Origin: Rhodocyclales bacterium
GTDB taxonomy: Bacteria; Pseudomonadota; Gammaproteobacteria; Burkholderiales; Rhodocyclaceae
DNA length: 64,000 bases
NCBI GenBank assembly: GCA_026399435.1
Contig: JAPLQX010000040.1
Coordinates: 1 to 64,000 of the forward strand
Direction of reading: 5' to 3'
Below are positions 8,936 to 17,542 of this stretch, piece by piece. Under the pieces are notes generated by a model. The model was not told where the DNA came from and did no database searches. It saw only the letters and a list, made by a program, of their open reading frames with translations. Position 1 is the first letter of the stretch. Every line of letters starts with the position of its first letter. The position numbers and the translations under genes are program-made.

Positions 8936-9952
8936 ATGCCGATTGTTTTAGCACTGGTCGCCTCGGCCATGATTCACGTGGCCGCACTGCTGGGACCCGG
9001 CTGGGATCTGCCCGGAGACAGCGATGCCGATACTGCGCCGACCATAGACGCCGTGCTGGCCCGTCCCGCGCCGCGCGTGGAAGCTGCGCCGGTCCCCCGA
9101 CCGGCGCCCAAGCCGCAAACCGAGAAGCCGCGCCGGCAGGCGGTGGCCACAGCCGTACCGGCGCTCGCCGCAGCTAGCGCGGTGCCTCCGGCGCCCGTTG
9201 CGCCGAGCGCAGCGCCGGTCGAGCCGCCGCGGGCCGCCGTACCGCCAGCGCCGTCCGCAGGGGATACCGCCCCCGGCTTCGCCAAGGGCATAACAGTTGA
9301 GCCGGCGCCGGTCCCTGTCCGCATCGCGCTGCCGGCGAAGGGGCGAGTGCGCTACGTCATCACGCGCGGCGAAGAAGGCTTCGTCATCGGTCAGACGACG
9401 CATACCTGGCAACAGGATGGCTTCACCTACACGCTGCAAAGCGTCGCCGAGACGACGGGACTGGTTGCCCTTTTCAAGCCGGCGCGCGTGCTGCAGAGCA
9501 GCCGGGGCGAGGTCACTGCCGCGGGCCTCAAGCCGCGCGAGTTTCGCCATGAGCGTGTCGGCGGGCTGGATACGGCGAGTTTCGACTGGGTACGCGGTGT
9601 CGTCGCCTATGCCGGGCGCGAGGACGGCGTCGCCGCGGGAGCGCAGGACATGCTCTCGATGTACTACCAGATTGTGCTGCTGGCGCCGAAGGGCGGCGCG
9701 GTCGAGATGCCCATCGCCACCGGGCGCAAGCTGGAAAATTATCGCATCGACACCGTCGGCGAAGAAGTCGTGGCGCTGGCAACGGGTGAGCGCCGGGCAT
9801 CGCACTTGAGAATCCGCAGCGGCAATGACACCATCGATCTGTGGATAGCGCCCGACATGCGCGCGCTGCCTTTGAAAATTCGCTACACCGACCGCAAGGG
9901 CGAGATCTTCGACCAGGTCGCGCAGGACATCGACATTCAGGAGCAACAATGA
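8936..9952 (+). CDS. DUF3108 domain protein with N-terminal anchor and Pro/Ala-rich linker
   Basis: A 338-residue protein. Residues 1-20 form a hydrophobic segment, followed by a TonB-like Pro/Ala/Lys-rich region to about residue 115, long enough to span periplasm. A C-terminal beta-rich DUF3108 domain follows, with motifs such as GRVRYVITRGEEGFVIGQ and SMYYQIVLLAP. The family has no firmly known activity. The start at 8936 was preferred over an ATG inside purN because it puts the hydrophobic segment at the N terminus. It probably belongs to the purN operon. Confidence 0.8.
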   Translation: MPIVLALVASAMIHVAALLGPGWDLPGDSDADTAPTIDAVLARPAPRVEAAPVPRPAPKPQTEKPRRQAVATAVPALAAASAVPPAPVAPSAAPVEPPRAAVPPAPSAGDTAPGFAKGITVEPAPVPVRIALPAKGRVRYVITRGEEGFVIGQTTHTWQQDGFTYTLQSVAETTGLVALFKPARVLQSSRGEVTAAGLKPREFRHERVGGLDTASFDWVRGVVAYAGREDGVAAGAQDMLSMYYQIVLLAPKGGAVEMPIATGRKLENYRIDTVGEEVVALATGERRASHLRIRSGNDTIDLWIAPDMRALPLKIRYTDRKGEIFDQVAQDIDIQEQQ

Positions 9953-9992
9953 ACAATCCCTCCAAACCCATTGCAGGAAAGCGAGACGCGGC

Positions 9993-11441
9993 ATGAGCGA
10001 CGACAGGAAGCACGGCAAGCCGCGCGGTACGGCGCGGGGCGCAGGCGGCCCGCGGCGTGAAAGCTCGCGAACGGGCGCCGGACATGGCGCGGAGCAGCCG
10101 GCGGCGGCAGAAGGCCTCGCCGCCGACCTGCTGAACGCGGCGGTGGCAGCCACCGCACAGTTGCTGAGCTTCGCGCTGCCGGCCGATGCGGCCTTGTCGG
10201 CTTTCTTCCGCGCTCGCAAGAGCGGCGCGAAAGACCGCGCCTTCATCGCCGAAACAGCCTATGCCGTGCTGCGCCGCAAGCGCCTGCTGGAGCGCTTGGC
10301 CGCCTGCGGGCCAAACCTGGAGCCGGCCTTCCTCGCACCGGGTTCGACGCCGAAGCGCGGTCCGAAGCCTGCCGGGCCGCGCCGCATCTCGCCGCGCGAA
10401 CTGGTGCTGCTGTCGCTGTCGCGCGTGCGCGGCATGTCGCAGCGCCAGCTCGAGGGCGCGTTGCTGCCCGGCGAAGCCGAATGGCTGGCGGACATCCGGC
10501 GCCAGCCGGAACCGGAACTGACGCTGGCCGAGCAACTGGATTTCCCCGACTGGCTGGTCGAGCGTCTGGCGCCGCGCATGTCGCCCGAGGAACTGCTGGC
10601 TCTGGCGCGCGCGCTGAACACGCCGGCGCCGCTCGACCTGCGCGTGAACACGCTGAAGGCGGAGCGCGACGGCGTGATGCAGCGCCTCGTCGCCGACGGC
10701 GTCGTCGCCACGCCCTGTCCGTATTCGCCGCTGGGGCTGCGACTGAAGACCAAGCCCTACCTGCAGAAGCACCCGGCCTACCTCGACGGCAGCATCGAAG
10801 TGCAGGACGAGGGCTCGCAGCTGCTGGGCTTTCTGCTGGCGCCGAAGCGCAGCGAGATGGTGGTGGATTTCTGCGCCGGCGCCGGCGGCAAGACGCTGAT
10901 CCTGGGTGCGCTGATGCGTTCCACCGGGCGCCTGTATGCCTTCGACGTATCGGACAAGCGGCTGGCCAAGCTGAAGCCGCGCGCCGCCCGCGCCGGGCTG
11001 TCGAACGTGCATCCGGCTTGCCTGTCCGGCGAGAACGACACGCGGGTGAAGCGGCTCCAGGGCAAGGTCGATCGCGTGCTGGTCGATGCGCCGTGTTCGG
11101 GCTTGGGCACCTTGCGCCGCAATCCCGACCTCAAATGGCGGCAGTCGCCGCAGAGCGTGGATGAGTTGACCGTCAAGCAGGCCGCCATTCTCGCCGCCGC
11201 GGCAAAGCTGCTGCGGCCCGGCGGCCGGCTGGTGTATGCGACCTGCAGCATTCTTGCGGAAGAGAACGAAGAAATCGTTAACGCCTTCCTCGCCACGCAT
11301 GCCGATTTCCATCGCCTCTCGGCGCAGGAAGTATTGGCCGCGCAGGGCATCGTCATCGACTGCGGCGAAGACATGTACCTGTCGCCTCAGAAGCACGGCA
11401 CCGATGCTTTCTACGCGGCCGTGCTCGAGCGGGCGAAATAA
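9993..11441 (+). CDS. RsmB-like SAM-dependent RNA (cytosine-C5) methyltransferase
   Basis: A 482-residue protein. After a low-complexity Gly/Arg-rich N terminus (residues 1-45) comes a NusB-like helical region, then a Rossmann methyltransferase domain. VDFCAGAGGKTLIL is the SAM-binding motif I. DAPCSGLGTLRRNPD and YATCSILAEENEEIV hold the two cysteines used by m5C methyltransferases. The target is likely rRNA. It resembles RsmB/RsmF but is not necessarily the canonical RsmB. It is followed by a nuclease and a channel gene on the same strand. Confidence 0.87.
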   Translation: MSDDRKHGKPRGTARGAGGPRRESSRTGAGHGAEQPAAAEGLAADLLNAAVAATAQLLSFALPADAALSAFFRARKSGAKDRAFIAETAYAVLRRKRLLERLAACGPNLEPAFLAPGSTPKRGPKPAGPRRISPRELVLLSLSRVRGMSQRQLEGALLPGEAEWLADIRRQPEPELTLAEQLDFPDWLVERLAPRMSPEELLALARALNTPAPLDLRVNTLKAERDGVMQRLVADGVVATPCPYSPLGLRLKTKPYLQKHPAYLDGSIEVQDEGSQLLGFLLAPKRSEMVVDFCAGAGGKTLILGALMRSTGRLYAFDVSDKRLAKLKPRAARAGLSNVHPACLSGENDTRVKRLQGKVDRVLVDAPCSGLGTLRRNPDLKWRQSPQSVDELTVKQAAILAAAAKLLRPGGRLVYATCSILAEENEEIVNAFLATHADFHRLSAQEVLAAQGIVIDCGEDMYLSPQKHGTDAFYAAVLERAK

Positions 11442-11522
11442 GTGAAACATGGAGCGGCCGCAGGCTGCGAACCGAAGTCACCCCCTTCCCCGAGAAGGAG
11501 GCTGGGGGGATGGTCGTTGTTA

Positions 11523-12056
11523 ATGACAATGGCGCTGTTTTTCAGCGTCATTGTTGGCGCTGGCGCCACGCCGCTGCCTGCCACGGGTACGGTCGAAGTG
11601 CTGTTCACGCCCTGGGACGATGCCGAGGGCGCCATCGTGCGGGCGCTGGGCGAAGCGAAAAAGAGCATTCATGTGCAGGCCTATCTGCTCACCAGCCGTT
11701 CGATTGCCAGGGCGCTGCAGGAAGCGCAGGCTCGCGGCGTGGCGGTCGAGATACTGGCTGATCGCGAGATGGTGACCAAGGGCGACAGTTCGCTGATCCC
11801 CAAGCTCGCTGCCGAGGGCATTCCGGTCTGGCTGGAAACGCGCTATGCCGTTGCGCACAACAAGGTGCTGCTGATCGACGCGTCGACCCCACACGGATTC
11901 GTCATCACCGGCAGTTACAATTTCACCTGGTCGGCACAGGCGCGCAATGCCGAGAACCTGCTGATCCTGCGCGACAATCCGGCGCTGGTGCGGCGCTATC
12001 TGGACAATTGGCAGCGCCACCGGGACGAAGCGGAAAAAATGAGCGGAGCAAATTGA
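11523..12056 (+). CDS. Secreted phospholipase D-like nuclease (Nuc/EndA type)
   Basis: A 177-residue protein with a short signal peptide (MTMALFFSVIVGAGA) and a single PLD catalytic motif AHNKVLLID (HxKx4D), followed by GSYNFTWSA. One HKD motif per chain is characteristic of Nuc-type endonucleases, which dimerise to form the active site. It is probably periplasmic. The start at 11523 was chosen over an upstream in-frame ATG at 11442 because the upstream part reads through a GC hairpin region and hides the signal peptide. The MscS gene follows immediately (TGAGATG). Confidence 0.82.
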   Translation: MTMALFFSVIVGAGATPLPATGTVEVLFTPWDDAEGAIVRALGEAKKSIHVQAYLLTSRSIARALQEAQARGVAVEILADREMVTKGDSSLIPKLAAEGIPVWLETRYAVAHNKVLLIDASTPHGFVITGSYNFTWSAQARNAENLLILRDNPALVRRYLDNWQRHRDEAEKMSGAN

Positions 12057-12057
12057 G

Positions 12058-13332
12058 ATGACGCAACACGAGCTGGCGAGTCTGTGGCGCGGCGTACTTG
12101 CCGATCTGCGCGAGCCGGATCTGGTCTGGCAACTGCTTGCCCTGGCGGCGTGCCTGCTGCTGGCCAAACTGGGCGAGCGCCTGGTGCGCGGCCGCCAGAT
12201 CGGCGCCGGGCGGGCATGGGAGCTGAGTCGCGGCGGACTGAAGCGCATCACCTTTCCGCTGCTGGCGCTGGTTCTGGTGCTGATTGCGCGACCCCTGGCA
12301 GAGCAGTGGATTCGCGTCAGCCTGTTCTCGCTGGCCTTGCCGCTGCTGTCGTCGCTGGCGGTCATCCGCGTGGTGTTCTACGTGCTGCGCCTGAGCTTCG
12401 CCGACGCCACCTGGCTGGTCCAGTTCGAGCGCGCCTTTGCCGGGCTGGTCTGGTGCATCGTCGCCTTGCACATCACCGGTCTGCTGCCCGAGGTGATCGA
12501 TGTGCTGGAATCGGTGGCGTTCACGGTCGGCAAGCAGAAGCTCACGCTGTGGCATGTGCTGCAGGGCGCCGCTGCGGTATTGGTCACCGTTCTTCTGGCA
12601 CTCTGGCTCTCCAGCGCAATCGAGACGCGGCTGCACGCGGCGGACGGGCTCGACAACAATCTGCGCGTGGTACTGGCGCGGCTGTCGCGGGCGCTGCTGA
12701 TCCTGCTGGCCGTATTGATCGGCTTGCCGATGGTCGGCATCGATCTCACCACGCTCTCGGTATTCGGCGGCGCGCTCGGCGTCGGTCTCGGTTTCGGCCT
12801 GCAGAAGATCGCCAGCAACTACGTGTCCGGCTTCATCATCCTGCTCGACAATTCGATCCGCATCGGCAACATCATCACGGTGGGCAGCGACCGCGGCGAA
12901 GTGACACGCATCACCACGCGCTACACCGTGCTGAAGAACCTGAGCGGCGTCGAAGCGCTGGTGCCCAACGAACTGCTGATCAGCTCCGTGGTGCAGAACG
13001 AGTCCTACAGCGATCCAAAGGTGCGCATTGGGGTGCCGGTGCAGGTCAGCTACGACAGCGACCTGGAACGCGCCATGGGCATCATGGCCGCGGCGGCCAG
13101 GGCGCAGTCGCGCGTGCTCGCCGACCCGGCGCCGGGGGCACTCGTGCTGGGCTTCGCCGATTCGGGCATCAATCTCGAACTCGGCTTCTGGGTGGCCGAT
13201 CCTGAGCAAGGCGTCTCCGGCCTGCGCTCCGACGTCAATCTCGCGATCTGGCGCGAATTCAAGCAGGCCGGCATCGCAATCCCCTTTCCGCAACGCGAAG
13301 TTCGAATTCTTGGTGGAGCAGAGCATGACTGA
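12058..13332 (+). CDS. MscS-family mechanosensitive ion channel
   Basis: A 424-residue inner-membrane protein with about five or six transmembrane helices. The pore-lining TM3-like stretch [19 protein letters not shown] (about residue 240) is rich in Gly and Ala, as in MscS. It is followed by the beta domain [10 protein letters not shown] and the C-terminal alpha/beta region. Family role: it opens on membrane tension during osmotic downshock. The stop overlaps the rlmB start by eight bases. Confidence 0.9.
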   Translation: MTQHELASLWRGVLADLREPDLVWQLLALAACLLLAKLGERLVRGRQIGAGRAWELSRGGLKRITFPLLALVLVLIARPLAEQWIRVSLFSLALPLLSSLAVIRVVFYVLRLSFADATWLVQFERAFAGLVWCIVALHITGLLPEVIDVLESVAFTVGKQKLTLWHVLQGAAAVLVTVLLALWLSSAIETRLHAADGLDNNLRVVLARLSRALLILLAVLIGLPMVGIDLTTLSVFGGALGVGLGFGLQKIASNYVSGFIILLDNSIRIGNIITVGSDRGEVTRITTRYTVLKNLSGVEALVPNELLISSVVQNESYSDPKVRIGVPVQVSYDSDLERAMGIMAAAARAQSRVLADPAPGALVLGFADSGINLELGFWVADPEQGVSGLRSDVNLAIWREFKQAGIAIPFPQREVRILGGAEHD

Positions 13333-14062
13333 CACCCGACTGATTCACGGCTTTCATGCCATCACCGCCAAACTGCGCCACGCCGCCGACGACGTCAAGG
13401 AAATCACCGTCGCCGAGGGGCGCCAGGACGGACGCATGCGCGAGCTGCTGAAGCTGGCCGAAGCTCACGGCGTGCGCGTGATCCTGTCCGATGCGAAACG
13501 GCTCGACGGTCTGGCTGGCGGCACGCAGCATCAGGGCGTGGTGGCGAAGGTCGCCGCCCAGGCCAGGCATGTATCGCTCGACGACGTACTCGAAGGGTTG
13601 GCGGAACCCGCGCTGCTGCTGGTGCTCGACGGCGTTACCGATCCGCACAACCTCGGCGCCTGCCTGCGCGTGGCGGACGCCGCGGGCGCACATGCCGTGG
13701 TGGCGCCGAAGGACAAGGCCTGCGGCCTAAATGCGACCGTGATCAAGGTCGCCAGCGGCGCCGCCGATACCGTGCCCTACATCGTGGTGACCAACCTCGC
13801 GCGCTCCTTGCGCGAAATGCAGGAGCGCGGCATCTGGGTCATCGGCGCCGCCGGCGAGGCCGAGCGCGAGCTCTATGCGATCGATCAGAAGGGTCCCTGC
13901 GCCTGGGTGCTCGGCGCGGAGGGTGCCGGCATGCGCCGCCTGACGCGCGAGACCTGCGACGAACTGGCACGCATCCCCATGCACGGCAGCGTCGAAAGCC
14001 TCAACGTGTCGGTGTCTGCCGGCATCTGCCTGTTCGAGGCAAGGCGACAGCGGGGCGCGTGA
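13325..14062 (+). CDS. rlmB: 23S rRNA (guanosine-2'-O)-methyltransferase RlmB
   Basis: A 245-residue SPOUT (TrmH-family) enzyme that methylates G2251 of 23S rRNA. The N-terminal substrate-binding domain begins with IHGFHAI. SPOUT knot motifs are [34 protein letters not shown] and [20 protein letters not shown]. The start lies within the last codons of the MscS gene. Confidence 0.93.
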   Translation: MTDTRLIHGFHAITAKLRHAADDVKEITVAEGRQDGRMRELLKLAEAHGVRVILSDAKRLDGLAGGTQHQGVVAKVAAQARHVSLDDVLEGLAEPALLLVLDGVTDPHNLGACLRVADAAGAHAVVAPKDKACGLNATVIKVASGAADTVPYIVVTNLARSLREMQERGIWVIGAAGEAERELYAIDQKGPCAWVLGAEGAGMRRLTRETCDELARIPMHGSVESLNVSVSAGICLFEARRQRGA

Positions 14063-14388
14063 GATTGCCGCGCCGTCACGGAAGTCGGCGCTGACGAAAC
14101 AGCGATGAAATGCGGCACGTGTCCTTGAGATGTATTCGGTAGATGGCCTGCGCATCGGCCAATGCCGCCGTTTATGGCTAGACGAGAAACCGTCAGCTTC
14201 GCAGCGATTGCTGTTGCTGACGGGGCAAACAAAACGAGATTTTGAGCGTCGGGTTGCCGCGCTTGCCAGACATTCGGCATTCCAATGGAATGACAAGCGC
14301 GCTTTGCCATCGAGCGCAATTGTGCGGCGCAGCCACCCTCCGCCCGAAAACAGCTTCTGACTTTGCCCAAATCGGGAATAATGATGGC
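14063..14388. other. Gap before the caspase-like gene, with 13-bp motif and hairpin
   Basis: No gene is seen in these 326 bases. They hold an exact minus-strand copy of the 13-bp motif (AGTCGGCGCTGAC, 14083-14095). They also hold a two-part hairpin, CCGTCAGC (14190-14197) against GCTGACGG (14216-14223) with an inner CAGC/GCTG stem. There is no T-run to make the hairpin a terminator, and no clear promoter. Confidence 0.6.
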
Positions 14389-16812
14389 ATGACAACCCGT
14401 CGCGCCTTTATCAAGACCCTAGCCGCCGTCCCGCCGCTCCTGAGCTTCGGATCCGGCTGGGCAGGCAACGATCCCTCGCGGCTGGCGTTGATCATCGGCA
14501 ACAGCGGCTACCGCGATGCGCCGTTGGTCAATCCGGCCAACGATGCCAAGGCTGTCGGCGGCCTCTTCACGGAGGCCGGATTTATCGTCGATTCCCGCCT
14601 CAATGCCACGCGCGTCGACATGATGGTTGCCATTGAACGCTTTGGCGCAGCGGTCAAACGCTCGGAGACCAAACTGGTGGTGTTTTATTACGCCGGTCAC
14701 GGCGCACAACTCGACTGGCGCAACTACCTGCTGCCGGTCGATGCCGTGGTGGAGCGCCAAGAGCACATGAAGGAACGTTGCGTCGATTTGAGCCTGCTGC
14801 TGGCCCAGTTCAGTGCCGCGAAAGACAAGACCTTTGTCGTCATCCTCGATGCCTGCCGCAACAACCCCTTCGGCCGGTCCTATCGGCCCGAGCAGAAAGG
14901 TCTTTCGCAATTCGATGCCCCGGTAGGCAGCCTGCTGGCCTACGCCACCTCGCCCGGCAACGTGGCCTCGGATGGCGAAGGCGCGAATGGGCTCTACACC
15001 GAAAATCTGGTACGCGAACTGTCGAAGCGCAATACTCGTATAGAGGACGCCCTCAAGCGCGTGCGTCTGAATGTCCGCTTGGCGTCCCACGGCGCACAAA
15101 TCCCGTGGGAAACAACTTCGCTGGAAACGGATGTCTTCATCTTCAACGAAGGGCAAAAGAAACTCACCGAGGCCGAAGAGGAAAAGCTACTGGAATCCGA
15201 CTTCGCCGAGTGGGGGCGCATCAAGTCTTCGCGTAAGGTCGCGGACTGGGTCGGCTACCTACGCACATTCCCCAATGGTCGCTTCGCCGAAATCGCCCAG
15301 ACCCGACTGACCCGACTCTTGGCGGATGTCGAAAAGCAGCGTCTTGAGCGAGAACAACAGGAATCGGCCAAGGCCGAGAAACTCGTTGCCGAAACGCGGC
15401 AGCACGAAGAACAGAAGCGTCTCGAACTGGAGCGCGTGGAACACGAGAGAATTCGTGTCGCAGAGGCGCTGCGTCTAGCCGCCGAGCGCAAGCAACTGGA
15501 GGAGCAGCAGCTTCAGGAACTGCGCCGGCGCGAGGAAGAGCAGCAGCACCTCGAAGCAACACGCCGGCGGGAGCAGGAACGTCTCGATCGCGAGCGTCAG
15601 CGAATCGTCGAGGCCGAGCGCCTGGCCGAGGAGCGCAGGAAACAGGAACAACAACGCCAGTTGGCCGAGCAGAAGCGCTTGGAGCTCGCGGCTGCACAAC
15701 GGCAGAAGGAAGATCAGCAGGTTCAGCAAGAACAGAAACGTTTGAGCGAACAGACGCGTCTCGATCAAGAACGCATGGAACGCGAGAGAATTCGTGTCGT
15801 AGAGGCGCAGCGTCTGGCCGCGGAACGCAAGCTGCTTGAGGAACAGCAGCTTCAGGAACAGCGACGGCGTGAGGAAGAACAGCAACGCCTCGAAGCCAAA
15901 CGCCGCCAGGAGCAGGAACGCCTCGATCGTGAGCGTCAGCGGATCGTTGAGGCCGAGCACTTGGTCGAGGAGCGCAAGCGGCAGGACCGAGTGGAGGCAG
16001 AACGACGGCGAATTGAAGATGGCCGGCGCCGTACGGAACACGAAAAACTGGCGCTTGCCAAACCAAACCCGACTCAGGCAGGCGCTCCTGCTTCAGCACA
16101 GGCAACACCGGCAGCCACGCCAATACTTGGTGCGCCAATGCTCGAAATCATGGCTGGCGTGCCAGTTCCGACGCTTATCGCGCCTTCGGGCAATCCGTTT
16201 TCCGCTGGGCGGTATCCGCTTGGCCGGATCTACACAGTGGGAGACATGGCAGCCTTTCAGAAAACTGACATCTTGACCGGTATCGAGGTGAGACCATTTA
16301 TTATTCATGTGACGAGGGTAGACGAGGATGCAGACCGGGTCGAATTTGGAGGCGGCCACACCGTCACGGACTTGATGGGCAATGTCATCATTACAGGAGC
16401 TTTAGAGTATGAAGCTCCACGGCAATGGGTGCCATCGGAGTTCTATGTTGGCAAAAAATGGAACAGCGTCTACCGCCAGATTCGCAAACAACCGACTTGG
16501 TCGGTTGTTTATGACTTCCAGATAGTGAAGAGGGAAACTATTAGCGTCCAAGCAGGGACATTCGATACATTTTTGATTGAAGGACACGGTTGGGATAACT
16601 TTGGTAACCGACTTGAAAAGAAGACATGGATGGTCCCGGGGCTGAATTTCAGTATCAAGTCTGAACAGATGTCCCGCAGGAGATGGGGTAGCCTCTATGA
16701 AACAGATAGGGTCGAACTCGTTGCTCTTCGGCAACAGACCATCGATACGGAATGCGCTACGTCTAGCGGCGACCTGAAACCTACGCTGGTAATCAAGAGC
16801 GGGTGCGGCTGA
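14389..16812 (+). CDS. Tat-targeted caspase-family protein with long duplicated coiled coil
   Basis: An 807-residue protein. A twin-arginine signal TRRAFIKTL with a hydrophobic stretch opens it, so export in folded form is likely. The p20-like caspase domain (residues 30-255) carries the dyad His104 in YYAGHG and Cys156 in ILDACRNNP. A short WVGYLRTFPNGRFAEIA segment follows. Residues about 305-560 are an uninterrupted Glu/Arg/Gln coiled coil containing two copies of a 113-residue unit. The C-terminal 230 residues are beta-rich, including SVQAGTFDTFLIEG, reminiscent of DUF3108-like domains, and are less GC-rich. The start was chosen to expose the Tat motif. It stands alone on its strand; no partner is evident. 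Confidence 0.85.
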   Translation: MTTRRAFIKTLAAVPPLLSFGSGWAGNDPSRLALIIGNSGYRDAPLVNPANDAKAVGGLFTEAGFIVDSRLNATRVDMMVAIERFGAAVKRSETKLVVFYYAGHGAQLDWRNYLLPVDAVVERQEHMKERCVDLSLLLAQFSAAKDKTFVVILDACRNNPFGRSYRPEQKGLSQFDAPVGSLLAYATSPGNVASDGEGANGLYTENLVRELSKRNTRIEDALKRVRLNVRLASHGAQIPWETTSLETDVFIFNEGQKKLTEAEEEKLLESDFAEWGRIKSSRKVADWVGYLRTFPNGRFAEIAQTRLTRLLADVEKQRLEREQQESAKAEKLVAETRQHEEQKRLELERVEHERIRVAEALRLAAERKQLEEQQLQELRRREEEQQHLEATRRREQERLDRERQRIVEAERLAEERRKQEQQRQLAEQKRLELAAAQRQKEDQQVQQEQKRLSEQTRLDQERMERERIRVVEAQRLAAERKLLEEQQLQEQRRREEEQQRLEAKRRQEQERLDRERQRIVEAEHLVEERKRQDRVEAERRRIEDGRRRTEHEKLALAKPNPTQAGAPASAQATPAATPILGAPMLEIMAGVPVPTLIAPSGNPFSAGRYPLGRIYTVGDMAAFQKTDILTGIEVRPFIIHVTRVDEDADRVEFGGGHTVTDLMGNVIITGALEYEAPRQWVPSEFYVGKKWNSVYRQIRKQPTWSVVYDFQIVKRETISVQAGTFDTFLIEGHGWDNFGNRLEKKTWMVPGLNFSIKSEQMSRRRWGSLYETDRVELVALRQQTIDTECATSSGDLKPTLVIKSGCG
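15445..15990 (+). repeat. Internal tandem duplication in the caspase-like gene (339-bp period)
   Basis: GAGAGAATTCGTGTCG starts a unit at 15445 and again at 15784. The following about 200 bases align closely, encoding RIRVAEALRLAAERK and RIRVVEAQRLAAERK versions of the same coiled-coil segment. Synonymous and conservative differences show the duplication is not very recent. Confidence 0.8.
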
Positions 16813-16920
16813 TACGGCATGGAAACAGACCCTCGCGGCACCTGGTCTTAACTGCTCCAAGGGGTTGCAACAGACTTTGCCGCCGTCCTGCCAGCGCCAG
16901 CTTTCCGGGCGCTGCGCAAC

Positions 16921-17367
16921 TCAGGCGACGGCGTTGCCCGCTTCGTAGACTTCGATGGCCTTGCGCAGCTTGTCCGGCAAGGGGCGCGATGTCTTGCTTT
17001 CCGGGTCGGCGTTGACGTAGACGATTTCGCCGCTGATCAGGCGTTCGCCTTCGCGGAAGATGCCCATCTCGAAGGTCATGCTCGAATTGCCGAGCTTGGC
17101 CGCGCGCACGCAGATGTCGATGATTTCGTCGAAGCGCGCCGAACCGTGATAGTTGATCACGCTCCTTACCGCGAACAGGTCGCCGCCGGTGCCGGCGATG
17201 CCCTCCGGGTAGGGCAGGCCGATCCCGCGCCAGTATTCGGTGATGCCGACGTCGAAGTAGGTCAGGTAGTGGCCGTTGAAGACGATGTTCTGCGGGTCGA
17301 CCTCGGCCCAGCGCACACGCAGCGGGTAACGCAGGCGGAAGGCGGTGAGTTCCGAGGGATTCTTCAT
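16921..17367 (-). CDS. Acyl-CoA thioesterase, 4HBT hot-dog family
   Basis: A 148-residue single hot-dog protein. RVRWAEVDPQNIVFNGHYLTYFDVG carries the 4HBT signature with the catalytic Asp, in place of the common RYxETDxxGHVNN form. Likely role: cytoplasmic hydrolysis of a fatty or aryl acyl-CoA, as in YbgC/FadM relatives. The ATG at 17367 was preferred to a TTG ten codons upstream. It lies downstream of the acyl-CoA dehydrogenase-type gene on the same strand, separated by about 175 bp, so a shared transcript is possible. Confidence 0.85.
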   Translation of the reverse strand: MKNPSELTAFRLRYPLRVRWAEVDPQNIVFNGHYLTYFDVGITEYWRGIGLPYPEGIAGTGGDLFAVRSVINYHGSARFDEIIDICVRAAKLGNSSMTFEMGIFREGERLISGEIVYVNADPESKTSRPLPDKLRKAIEVYEAGNAVA

Positions 17368-17542
17368 CTCAGAGCTTGTGAAGAAATCGTCCCCCAAGGG
17401 GACTTCCTTCGGGGCGTAGCCGCGTGACCGCAGCGGGGCGCGGCCGGAGCGCAGCTACCGGAATGTACGTCTCTGTACATGAGGATAGCGAGCACTGCCA
17501 AAGCCCCGATCCGGTTCGCGCAGTAGATTTATTCATAAGCGC

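Noticed and set aside
11480-11515. GC hairpin CCCCTTCCCC..GGCTGGGGGG as a fourth copy of the interspersed repeat.
   Set aside because: Only the general purine/pyrimidine pattern is similar; the TTAACGTGAA and GGCCTTT ends are missing.
11442-11522. Earlier start for the PLD nuclease gene.
   Set aside because: The extra 27 residues are charged and proline-rich and would bury the signal peptide that starts at 11523.
14190-14223. Hairpin CCGTCAGC/GCTGACGG as a terminator for rlmB.
   Set aside because: It is 130 bases past the gene and no T-run follows on either strand.
17398-17542. A small gene between the thioesterase and the hydroxyacyl-CoA dehydrogenase.
   Set aside because: Short open frames here lack ribosome sites and recognisable sequence; only a weak TGTAC/GTACA inverted repeat is seen.
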